From Paenibacillus sedimenti (GTDB lineage Bacteria; Bacillota; Bacilli; Paenibacillales; NBRC-103111), in contig NZ_JACVVD010000016.1 in the NCBI RefSeq assembly GCF_014534655.1, positions 1 to 64,000 of the forward strand: a stretch of 64,000 nucleotides of DNA, in the 5' to 3' direction. The notes under the pieces were generated by a model. The model saw only the letters and a list, made by a program, of their open reading frames with translations. It ran no database searches and had not been told where the DNA came from. Each line of letters opens with the position of its first letter. Position 1 is the stretch's first letter. Made by a program: the position numbers and the translations under genes. Below are positions 46,746 through 54,835 of the stretch, one piece after another.

Positions 46746-47705
46746 CTATATCATCGTTGCGGCCATGATGGCCTTTTGCGCATGAAGACGATTCTCCGCT
46801 TGATCAAAAATAACCGAGTTCGCGCCGTCAATGACGCCTTCGCTCACTTCTTCGCCGCGATGTGCAGGCAGACAGTGCATAAACAGGTAATCCTGCTTCG
46901 CATACTTCACAAGCGCTTCGTTCACTTGATAATTCTTGAAGGCGATTTCCCGCTCCTTCTGCTCGGCTTCAAAGCCCATACTCGCCCATACGTCGGTGTA
47001 GACGATGTCGGCATTTTCGATCGCTTCACGCGGATCGGCGGTCACCACAATGCTGCCGCCCGTTTGCGCTGCATTATCTTTGGAGGTCTGAATCACTTGC
47101 GCATCCGGCATATAGCCCTCAGGCGAAGCGACGGCAAAGTTCATACCCAGCTTGCTCGCGCCCACCATAAGGGAGTGCACCATGTTGTTGCCATCCCCGA
47201 TGTAAGCCACTTTGAGCCCAGCGAGCTTTCCTTTTTTCTCCAGAACAGTTTGATAGTCAGCCATGACTTGGCATGGATGGGCGAGATCCGTCAATCCGTT
47301 GATAACCGGCACCGTTGCGCCTCTGGCGAGATCGATCACCTTGCGGTGCTCGTAAGTACGGATCATAATGCCGTCGAGGTAGCGTGACAACGTCTGTGCT
47401 GTGTCCCACACCGTTTCACCGCGTCCAAGCTGAATGTCGTTCTTACTGAGGAACAGCGCTTGCCCCCCAAGCTGGTACATCCCGACTTCAAAAGACACGC
47501 GAGTACGCGTAGACGATTTTTCAAAAACCATGCCTAGCGTCTTGCCTTCTAGTATGCGATGCGGCACTCCTGCTTTTTGCTTGCGTTTGAGCTCGATGCC
47601 ATAATGAATCAAATATTCGATTTCTTCCGTTGTATAATCGACCAAAGCAAGAAAATCTTTGCCCTTCAGCTGGGCAGCCAATTCTTCCTGTACGGTACTA
47701 TTCAT
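46746..47705 (-). CDS. argF: Ornithine carbamoyltransferase
   Basis: 319 residues from ATG 47705 (AGAGAGG upstream); an upstream frame from 47783 runs into argD and is not used. The carbamoyl-phosphate site is FEKSSTRTRVSFEVG, the ornithine site is FMHCLPAHRGEEVSE, and DLAHPCQVMADYQT lies between. It makes citrulline. It lies 26 bp downstream of argD. A catabolic OTC would be expected next to arcA or arcC, which are absent. Confidence 0.96.
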   Translation of the reverse strand: MNSTVQEELAAQLKGKDFLALVDYTTEEIEYLIHYGIELKRKQKAGVPHRILEGKTLGMVFEKSSTRTRVSFEVGMYQLGGQALFLSKNDIQLGRGETVWDTAQTLSRYLDGIMIRTYEHRKVIDLARGATVPVINGLTDLAHPCQVMADYQTVLEKKGKLAGLKVAYIGDGNNMVHSLMVGASKLGMNFAVASPEGYMPDAQVIQTSKDNAAQTGGSIVVTADPREAIENADIVYTDVWASMGFEAEQKEREIAFKNYQVNEALVKYAKQDYLFMHCLPAHRGEEVSEGVIDGANSVIFDQAENRLHAQKAIMAATMI

Positions 47706-47731
47706 TTCATCCAACCTCTCTACTGTTAACT

Positions 47732-48934
47732 CTAACCCGCACTTGCTGCCGAAGCAGCAGCTTTCCGAGCGAGTACTTCGCACATGATGTCTAAACCTTT
47801 ATCCAAGTCTTCCTGCGGGATCGTCAAAGCCGGCACTAAACGAATTACATTCGGACCAGCCGGAATAACCAGTACTCCTTGTTTATGAATTTCACTAATC
47901 ATTTCGCCTGCAGGCTGGGTACATTCAATGCCGATCAACAAACCTACCCCGCGTACTTTCGCTACTAACGGATTGCCGGCGAGCTTGCTCTCAAGCTTCT
48001 CCACCGTGTAAGCACCCAGCTCAGCTGCGCGTTCAGGCAGTTTGTTAGCGAGCACCGTCTCGACAGCCGCAATACCCGCAGCCGTCGCAATTGGCGTTCC
48101 TCCAAACGTAGAACCGTGGCTGCCAGCGCTGAAGCCTTCCGCCAGATGCGCTTTGCCAAGCATAGCACCAATCGGGAAACCTGCGCCAAGACCTTTGGCC
48201 AACGTGAAGATGTCCGGTTCAATCCCATAATGCTCGTAAGCAAAAAGTTTACCCGTACGGCCAACGCCCGTCTGGATTTCATCCACGATGAGCAGCAGGT
48301 TTTCCTGCTTGCACAGGGCTGCAAGATCTTGAACGAACTGAGGGTCAGCCGGCAGTACGCCGCCTTCGCCTTGAATCATTTCGAGCATGATCGCACATGT
48401 TTTATCGTTCACAAGGCTGCGAACAGCCTCGATATCGTTGTAAGGGGCATACTTAAAGCCTTCTGGAAGCGGATGGAAGCCTTCCTTCACTTTATCCTGC
48501 CCTGTGGCGGTCAAAGTAGCCAGCGTCCGTCCGTGGAACGACATGTTGAACGTAATAATCTCGTAACGGCCGTTCTGCAGCACCTTTTGCGAATAACGAC
48601 GCGCCAGCTTGATCGCCGCCTCATTCGCCTCTGCTCCCGTGGAACAGAAGAACACCGCGTCCGCACAGCTGTTATCCGTGAGAAGTTTGGCCAGCTTCTC
48701 CTGATTCGGAATGTGGAATAAATTGCTCACATGCCACAGCTGATCGAGCTGTTCCACCAGCTTTTCCTTCACTGCCTGAGGCGCGTGTCCAAGATTCGTC
48801 ACCGCAATCCCGCTCATCAGGTCAATGTATTCCTTGCCCGTGTCATCCCACAGTCGGCTGCCTTCACCTTTCACCAGCGTAATTGGATATCTTGCGTAGG
48901 TTGGAAAGAGCGGGCTTTTTCCCGTTTCCGTCAT
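47732..48934 (-). CDS. argD: Acetylornithine aminotransferase
   Basis: 400 residues. A PLP-dependent class III aminotransferase, it turns N-acetylglutamate semialdehyde into N-acetylornithine. Signatures: DLMSGIAVTNLGHAPQAV, FCSTGAEANEAAIKLAR, LLIVDEIQTGVGRTGKLFAYE and the PLP lysine in FTLAKGLGAGFPIGAML. I place the start at the second ATG (48934), 8 nt from AAAGGAGGG; the first ATG at 48940 is too close to the ribosome site. It is separated from argB by a 270-bp region with hairpin repeats. Confidence 0.96.
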   Translation of the reverse strand: MTETGKSPLFPTYARYPITLVKGEGSRLWDDTGKEYIDLMSGIAVTNLGHAPQAVKEKLVEQLDQLWHVSNLFHIPNQEKLAKLLTDNSCADAVFFCSTGAEANEAAIKLARRYSQKVLQNGRYEIITFNMSFHGRTLATLTATGQDKVKEGFHPLPEGFKYAPYNDIEAVRSLVNDKTCAIMLEMIQGEGGVLPADPQFVQDLAALCKQENLLLIVDEIQTGVGRTGKLFAYEHYGIEPDIFTLAKGLGAGFPIGAMLGKAHLAEGFSAGSHGSTFGGTPIATAAGIAAVETVLANKLPERAAELGAYTVEKLESKLAGNPLVAKVRGVGLLIGIECTQPAGEMISEIHKQGVLVIPAGPNVIRLVPALTIPQEDLDKGLDIMCEVLARKAAASAASAG

Positions 48935-48989
48935 GTACATTCCCTCCTTTATTGTAAAAAGAAATGCTTCGTCTTGCCTGATGTGCTCC

Positions 48990-49175
48990 TTAACGCTGAA
49001 AAACAGCGTTAAACCAGCTGTTACTTTCGATATTGCCCTTTTAACGCTGTTTTTCAGCGTTATTGGCCATATTCATACCGTGAATCAGCCATCTAATATG
49101 CTTTAACGATGAAAAACCGTCTTAAATCCACAAACACTCGCCATGCTCTATACCGCAACGCTGAAAAACAGCGTT
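48990..49175. repeat. Four REP-like palindromes between argB and argD
   Basis: TTAACGCTGAAAAACAGCGTTAA (48990-49012, 9-bp stem with AAAAA loop), its inverse TTAACGCTGTTTTTCAGCGTTA (49041-49062), a degraded copy starting TTTAACGATG and ending CGTCTTAAA (49102-49126), and AACGCTGAAAAACAGCGTT (49157-49175). Spacing is 45-60 bp. No ORF in 48935-49204 is convincing. Confidence 0.9.
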
Positions 49176-49204
49176 AAAAACGTTGGCTGGCAAGCCGTTA
49201 TCGG

Positions 49205-49987
49205 TTATCGTACAATGCGCGTGCCGATGCCCTCGCCCTTCAGCGCCTTGCTAAGCACTTGCGGCTCCGCACCATTCACGATGACAACTTCCTGCACCTT
49301 GCCCTGTATGCATGCAATCGCTGCGCGAACCTTCGGAATCATGCCTCCGTAAATCTCTCCGCTCGCGATCATGTCTTCAATCTGAGCCACGCTGACCACA
49401 GGCAGTACCTGCTTCTCTCCATTCATGATCCCGGGAACGTCCGTCACGACAATCATTCGCTCCACGCCCAAATGGGAAGCAACCGCGCCCGCAGCCGTGT
49501 CCGCATTAATGTTGTAGCGCTGTCCGCCATCCGAGCCAAGACCTACCGGTGCGATTACCGGGATATAGCCCATTCCCACGATGCCTTGTATCAGCTCCGC
49601 GTTCACCTTCGTCACGTCGCCGACAAGCCCGACTTCATGCGCATTGCTTACCGGCTGGGCTTCAATGAGGTGCCCGTCTACGCCGGACAATCCGAGCGCT
49701 GCTGCGCCTGTCAACTGAATGCGTCGCACGATCACTTTGTTGATCTGGCCGGAAAGCACCATCTCAACCACGTCGAGTACGGCTTCGTTCGTTTTACGCA
49801 GGCCATTCACGAACTCGGTCTCAATCCCCAGTTTCGTCAGCGTATCGGAAATCGCCGGACCGCCGCCGTGAACGATGACCGTGACGATGCCCTCGTCCTG
49901 AAGCTGCTTCATATCCTCGAAAAAACTACCCGGCAGAGCCGCTAACGTACTTCCGCCGCATTTCATTACAAAGCAATTATTTTTCAC
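49205..49987 (-). CDS. argB: Acetylglutamate kinase
   Basis: 260 residues of the amino-acid-kinase fold: VMKCGGSTLAALPGSF, VIVHGGGPAISDTL, then VIAPVGLGSDGGQRYNINADTAA and MIPKVRAAIACIQGKV near the end. It phosphorylates N-acetylglutamate, the step usually inhibited by arginine in linear or cyclic pathways. GTG 49987 is taken as start since upstream GGAAGCT fits and no earlier start exists; ATG at codon 8 (MKCGGS) would remove seven residues. It is 35 bp after argJ. Confidence 0.95.
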   Translation of the reverse strand: MKNNCFVMKCGGSTLAALPGSFFEDMKQLQDEGIVTVIVHGGGPAISDTLTKLGIETEFVNGLRKTNEAVLDVVEMVLSGQINKVIVRRIQLTGAAALGLSGVDGHLIEAQPVSNAHEVGLVGDVTKVNAELIQGIVGMGYIPVIAPVGLGSDGGQRYNINADTAAGAVASHLGVERMIVVTDVPGIMNGEKQVLPVVSVAQIEDMIASGEIYGGMIPKVRAAIACIQGKVQEVVIVNGAEPQVLSKALKGEGIGTRIVR

Positions 49988-50022
49988 AGCTTCCGTTTCT
50001 CCTTTACCCGTAGAAGTCCAGA

Positions 50023-51255
50023 TTAAGTCCGGTAAGCCGCATTAATCCGCACATAATCATATGTCAAGTCGCAGCCCCAGCCGGTTGCCTGGCCATTGCC
50101 CATATTTAAATTCACGTGAATTTGAATGGTGTCCGTTTTCAAATAAGCCAGCGCCGCTTCCTCGTCGAACTTCACCGGACGCGACTGTTCCAGAACGACG
50201 ATGTCGCCCAAGCGAATATCGACGGTATCCACATTTACCGGCTGTCCCGAGTAGCCGACAGCCGCAATGATGCGGCCCCAGTTCGCATCGGCGCCGTATA
50301 CGGCCGACTTCACGAGGCTTGAGCCGATGATCGACTTAACGATCTTGCGCGCCGCATCAACGCTCTCCGCGCCGACAACCGTCGTCTCGATCAGCTTCGT
50401 CGCACCCTCGCCGTCGCGTGCGATCGCCTTGGCGAGGTATTCGCCAACGTACTGCACGCCTGCGGCGAACGCTTCCCAATCCGGATGATCCGGTGTAAGC
50501 GCATCGTTCTCCGCGAGGCCACTTGCCATCACCACGACCATATCGTTGGTGCTCGTATCTCCGTCAACTGTGATCATGTTGAACGTGCTGTCCGTAATCC
50601 TGCCAAGCAGCTGCTGCAGGTATTGGCTTTCAATCTTGGCGTCGGTTGTCATAAAACCGAGCATCGTCGCCATGTTCGGGTGAATCATCCCCGAACCTTT
50701 GGCCGCACCGGCAATGTGGACTTCCTTGCCGCCAACGACAAGACGGACGCACGTCATCTTCTGTACGAGATCCGTGGTCAGGATCGCCTGGCAGAAGTCG
50801 TCGCCGCCGTCTGCCTTCACGCGCTGCGGCAGCTGCTCGATGCCGCTCAAAACCTTGCCCATCGGCAGCAGCTCGCCGATGACGCCCGTACTCGTCACGC
50901 CGACGTGGTGCTCCGCCACGCCTAGTGCCTTCGCAGCAGCGGTCCGCATCGTCCGCGCATCGTCCTCGCCTTGCTGACCGGTGCACGCGTTGGCGTTGCC
51001 GCTGTTGACGATCATCGCCTGCAGCTTGCCGTCTTGGGCGATGCTTTCCTGCGTCACGCGTAGCGGTGCCGCCTGAAACGCGTTCAGCGTGTATACGCCC
51101 GCCGCTGCCGCCGGCACATCACACACGATAGCGCCCAGATCGTGGCGCTCTGTTTTCTTCAAGCCGCAGTGCAGTCCGCCTGCGCGGAAGCCTTTTGGCG
51201 TCGTAACTGTGCCCTCCGGCACGACCGTGAATTTCCCCTGACCTGACACTGACAT
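50023..51255 (-). CDS. argJ: Bifunctional glutamate N-acetyltransferase/ornithine acetyltransferase
   Basis: 410 residues. It recycles the acetyl group from acetylornithine to glutamate and, as a bifunctional enzyme, may also make N-acetylglutamate from acetyl-CoA, so no separate argA is needed. The self-cleavage site lies in KGSGMIHPNMATMLGF, where the threonine of AT-M-L becomes the nucleophile. Other blocks are NSGNANACTGQQGE and VTVDGDTSTND-like ITVDGDTSTNDMVV. GGAGGGCGAAC lies just before the ATG. Second gene of the operon. Confidence 0.96.
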   Translation of the reverse strand: MSVSGQGKFTVVPEGTVTTPKGFRAGGLHCGLKKTERHDLGAIVCDVPAAAAGVYTLNAFQAAPLRVTQESIAQDGKLQAMIVNSGNANACTGQQGEDDARTMRTAAAKALGVAEHHVGVTSTGVIGELLPMGKVLSGIEQLPQRVKADGGDDFCQAILTTDLVQKMTCVRLVVGGKEVHIAGAAKGSGMIHPNMATMLGFMTTDAKIESQYLQQLLGRITDSTFNMITVDGDTSTNDMVVVMASGLAENDALTPDHPDWEAFAAGVQYVGEYLAKAIARDGEGATKLIETTVVGAESVDAARKIVKSIIGSSLVKSAVYGADANWGRIIAAVGYSGQPVNVDTVDIRLGDIVVLEQSRPVKFDEEAALAYLKTDTIQIHVNLNMGNGQATGWGCDLTYDYVRINAAYRT

Positions 51256-51268
51256 GTTCGCCCTCCGA

Positions 51269-52321
51269 TTATGGATAAACTGGCGCGAACAACAGTCCTG
51301 TCGTCTCGTCCCAGCCCATCATGATGTTCAAATTCTGAATCGCCTGACCGGCAGCGCCTTTAACCACGTTATCGATGACCGACACGATCGTGACGCGTCC
51401 CGTCCGCTCATCCACCGAGAAACCGATATCGCAGTAGTTCGAACCGGATACTTCTTTGGTAGCAGGGGGTTTGCCGCTGCTGTTCCGGATCCGTACGAAT
51501 TTACGTCCTTCGTAATACTGACGGTACAGATTCGTGAAGTCCTCAGCTGTATGCTCGCCGTTCACAGAAGCATACATCGTCGACATAATACCGCGCGTCA
51601 TCGGCACCAAATGCGTCGTAAACGTCGTCACAACCGGCTTGCCCGCCACACGGCTAAGCGCCTGCTCGATTTCCGGAATATGTTGATGCTTATTCACTTT
51701 ATAAGCCGTTAAATTTTCATTGGCTTCGGAGTAATGAAAGCCGAGATTCAAACCGCGACCCGCTCCGGATACGCCGGATTTGGCATCGATAATAATCGTC
51801 GAAGGATCGATCCAGCCCGCTTTTACTGCAGGAATGAGACCAAGCAGCGTAGCTGTCGGATAACATCCCGGGTTCGCAATGAGGTCTGCGCTTTTCACTT
51901 CATCCCCAAAAACTTCAGATAAACCATAAACCGCTCTTGCGATTGCCTCTTCAGGAGCTGCCGTGTGCTTATACCATTTTTCATAGTCAGCGCGTGATTT
52001 TAAACGCAAATCCCCAGAAATATCGATCACTTTCAGACCTGCTGCAAGCAGCTTTGGCGAAAGTTCCGCGCTAACCCCTGCAGGCGTAGCCAAAAATACG
52101 ACATCCGCTTTGCCGGCAATCAACTCCACGTTTAGTTCGTCAAGTATATCAACCACAATCTCCTGCAAATGCGGAAAATGATCCGCTAACGGCGCTCCCG
52201 CATTGGAAGTCGAGATGACGGAAGTGATATTTACCTGTGGATGCGCCTGCAAAAGGCGAATTAATTCCGCACCGCCATAGCCGGTAGCCCCAATAATAGC
52301 CGCTCTAACCGAATTACTCAT
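51269..52321 (-). CDS. argC: N-acetyl-gamma-glutamyl-phosphate reductase
   Basis: 350 residues from ATG 52321 (GGGGGA 8 nt upstream); an earlier frame start at 52387 overlaps the promoter. The NADP-binding motif is AAIIGATGYGGAELIRLL, and the catalytic cysteine lies in IANPGCYPTATLLGL. It reduces acetylglutamyl phosphate to the semialdehyde. First gene of argCJBDFGH, directly downstream of a sigma-A promoter with two ARG boxes. Confidence 0.96.
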   Translation of the reverse strand: MSNSVRAAIIGATGYGGAELIRLLQAHPQVNITSVISTSNAGAPLADHFPHLQEIVVDILDELNVELIAGKADVVFLATPAGVSAELSPKLLAAGLKVIDISGDLRLKSRADYEKWYKHTAAPEEAIARAVYGLSEVFGDEVKSADLIANPGCYPTATLLGLIPAVKAGWIDPSTIIIDAKSGVSGAGRGLNLGFHYSEANENLTAYKVNKHQHIPEIEQALSRVAGKPVVTTFTTHLVPMTRGIMSTMYASVNGEHTAEDFTNLYRQYYEGRKFVRIRNSSGKPPATKEVSGSNYCDIGFSVDERTGRVTIVSVIDNVVKGAAGQAIQNLNIMMGWDETTGLLFAPVYP

Positions 52322-52352
52322 TAGAAATTCCCCCAAACGTCCCCAAAATATA

Positions 52353-52387
52353 TGTATTATTATACAGTCGTATACATAATAATTCAA
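52353..52387 (-). promoter_or_regulatory. argC promoter with two ARG boxes
   Basis: On the minus strand -35 TTGAAT (52382-52387), 17 bp, -10 TATAAT (52359-52364). Two ARG-box-like dyads overlap it: TGTATTATTATACA (52353-52366, perfect) and TACATAATAATTCA (52373-52386). They are 20 bp centre to centre, so an ArgR/AhrC hexamer on tandem boxes could block both promoter elements when arginine is abundant. Confidence 0.75.
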
Positions 52388-52679
52388 TGAATTTTTTCAC
52401 ACTGCCATGTGCCCTCGGAAGGCTCCAAAATGAGCATCTGAGCGGTTTTTGTGCATTCGTAACGGATTTTTCCACGACCGTCTACCGTTCCTTTACAAGG
52501 TTACCTTTATTCAAATATGCAGTCGCCCATAGCAGTTATCTTATGTAATAGTTATATTATCCCAAATCCTGTACCCCTCTAGCAAATCCTACGCACCGCA
52601 TAGAGGAATGACCAGATTTTTTATGCTAGAATCCAGCAAAATAGACGTACCTGCGTACGTCCGATTTATTATTTTAGGC
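52388..52679 (-). other. Gene-free region between argC and yvjA-like gene
   Basis: No convincing ORF. The 7-bp stem GACGTAC/GTACGTC (52644-52661), followed on the minus strand by TATTTT, is a likely terminator for the yvjA-like gene. The rest is AT-rich with no repeat recognised. Confidence 0.55.
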
Positions 52680-53549
52680 TCATGCATGCCGCTTGAACCC
52701 TTCACCCAATACTTCATTCGTTTCGCTCAAAATGACAAAAGCCTGTGGGTCCACTGCACGGACCAGCGTCTTCAGACGCGTCACCTCGTTCTGCTTGACG
52801 ACGACCATCATGACCGTTCGCGACTCTCCCGTATAGCCTCCATGCCCGTTAAGCTCGGTTAGCCCCCGATCCAAATCGTTCAAAATGGCCTTGCGCATGG
52901 CATCGGTCTTCTCTGAAATAATAAACGCCACTTTGGCATAATTAAATCCGAGCTGGACGATATCAATCGTTTTCGTCGTGACAAAAAGCCCGATCAGCGC
53001 ATACAGCGCATTTTCCGGTGTGAACACGAGCGCTGAAGTTAAGATCACCAAACCATCGAAAATGGCCACAGAGAAACCTAAGCTTAACCCTGAAAATTTA
53101 TGTAAAATTTGCGCAGCCAGCCCAAGCCCGCCGGTTGAGCCTCTTCCTCGGAATACGATGCCGAGACCTAATCCAACCCCAATACCTCCATAAACTGCAG
53201 CAAGTAAAGGGTTATGCGTTGGCGTCCCAATGTGAGTGGTTATAAATACGCATAACGGAAAAACAACGGAGCCCACCGCCGCTTTAAGCCCGAACTGTCC
53301 GCCCAGCAGCCATAGCGCCAGCAGGAAAATGGGGATATTCAGCCCCCACTGGATAATCGCCGGATTCAATCCGGTGAGATGCTGCGCAATTGTAGAAACT
53401 CCGGCTACTCCGCCGGATGCGATTTGGTTCGGATTGAGAAATGCATTAAAACTGGCTGCCATAATCAGCGAGCCCACAACTAGCAAAACATACTCAAAAA
53501 CTGTATGCAAAGGGCTTCCCATAGGTAAACGCGGTTCTTTTCTGGGCAC
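52680..53549 (-). CDS. YitT/DUF2179 membrane protein (YvjA-like)
   Basis: 289 residues from GTG 53549, 7 nt after AGGAGG; a longer frame to 53738 overlaps prfB's terminator and end. It has five to six membrane helices (VFEYVLLVVGSLIMAASF, IPIFLLALWLL, VVFPLCVFIT, GIGVGLGLGIVFRG) with the family word GSTGGLGLAAQIL. A C-terminal cytoplasmic DUF2179 domain follows (VAFIISEKTDAMRKAILNDL, YTGESRTVMMVVV). Function unknown. B. subtilis yvjA holds the same place between prfB and ftsE, which supports orthology. Confidence 0.85.
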   Translation of the reverse strand: MPRKEPRLPMGSPLHTVFEYVLLVVGSLIMAASFNAFLNPNQIASGGVAGVSTIAQHLTGLNPAIIQWGLNIPIFLLALWLLGGQFGLKAAVGSVVFPLCVFITTHIGTPTHNPLLAAVYGGIGVGLGLGIVFRGRGSTGGLGLAAQILHKFSGLSLGFSVAIFDGLVILTSALVFTPENALYALIGLFVTTKTIDIVQLGFNYAKVAFIISEKTDAMRKAILNDLDRGLTELNGHGGYTGESRTVMMVVVKQNEVTRLKTLVRAVDPQAFVILSETNEVLGEGFKRHA

Positions 53550-53574
53550 CGATGGCCCTCCTCTCACAAAAAAA

Positions 53575-53594
53575 CCTACACCGTCAGGTGTAGG
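53575..53594 (-). terminator. Terminator of prfB
   Basis: CCTACACC/GGTGTAGG stem (8 bp) followed on the minus strand by TTTTTTT. A second stronger hairpin, GAGGCTGCGC/GCGCAGCCTC (about 53646-53671), lies closer to the stop but has no T-run. Confidence 0.85.
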
Positions 53595-53679
53595 ATGATC
53601 GTCTGGCAATGCTTGTATACGTATGCCGCCGATGGTAGGCAGCTGAGGCTGCGCGGTAATGCGCAGCCTCACTGAGAGC

Positions 53680-54799
53680 CTATTGTTGTTCTTCCGGTTT
53701 GCGAATTTGATGGCGGAGATAGGCGTCGATGAACACATCTAGATCACCGTCCATGACAGCACCTACGTTCCCAGTCTCTGCCGAAGTCCGATGGTCCTTA
53801 ACCATACTATAGGGATGAAACACATAAGAACGGATTTGGCTGCCCCATGCGATATCCGACTGCTCACCGCGAATCTCGGCGAGCTGCTTCTCTTGCTCTT
53901 CGATCTTCTTCTCGTAGAGCTTGGATCGCAGCATCTTCATCGCTTTCTCGCGGTTCTTGATCTGCGAGCGCTCCTGCTGGCAGCTAACCACGACCCCCGT
54001 CGGCACGTGCGTGATCCGCACGGCCGAGTCCGTCGTGTTAATATGCTGACCGCCGGCGCCGCTGGCGCGATACGTATCGATCTTGAGATCCTCCGTACGG
54101 ATCTCGATCTCCGTATCGTCTTCGATCTCCGGCATGACGTCGCACGACACGAAAGACGTGTGGCGGCGGCCGGATGCGTCAAACGGCGAGATCCGGACGA
54201 GCCGGTGCACGCCCTTCTCCGCCTTCAAGTAGCCGTAGGCGTTGAAGCCTGTTATTTGCAGCGTGACACTCTTCACGCCTGCCTCGTCCCCAGGCAAATA
54301 GTCGAGAACCTCGACTTTGTAGCCGCGCTTTTCCGCCCAACGGCGGTACATGCGCAGCAGCATCTCCGCCCAGTCTTGCGACTCGGTGCCCCCGGCACCC
54401 GGGTGCAGCTCGAGAATCGCGTTCAGCCGGTCGTACGGCTGACTGAGCAGCAGCTGAAGCTCGAAAGCTTCGAGCTTCTTTACGAGAGCCGCGATGCCGC
54501 CGGCAATCTCGGCGGCAAGGCTGGCGTCGCTTTCTTCCTCCTCGAGCTCGACCAGGACCATCAGGTCGTCGTACTCGGTGGAGAAAGCTTGGAACTGATC
54601 TACAACGCCTTTAATGGCGTTGAGCTCGGCGATGGTCTTCTGGGCCTTCTCGTTATCGTCCCAGAAGTCCGGCGCCGACATTTTTTCCTCAAAATCTCCG
54701 ATCGCTTCCAGCTTATGATCTAAGTCAAAGAGACCCCCGTAATTCGGTTAGTCGCTTTGCTGTTTCTCTCAGGTCTTGCTTTACTTCTGGTTCCAGCAT
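53680..54799 (-). CDS. prfB: Peptide chain release factor 2 (programmed +1 frameshift)
   Basis: 372 residues when the frames are joined. Translation starts at ATG 54799 (GAGGTG upstream), reads [21 protein letters not shown], and meets an in-frame TGA at 54725-54727 in CGGGGGTCTCTTTGAC. It must shift +1 at CTT to continue [17 protein letters not shown]. The GGGGG before the slippery CTT acts as the internal Shine-Dalgarno. The rest has the RF2 tripeptide region ([27 protein letters not shown], the SPF motif for UGA/UAA) and catalytic [16 protein letters not shown] with GGQ. Low RF2 lets the ribosome shift, a known autoregulation. Ends at a terminator. Confidence 0.97.
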
Positions 54800-54835
54800 G
54801 TCTTACACCTCTTTTATTCTGGTTGTGCCTGGGGC

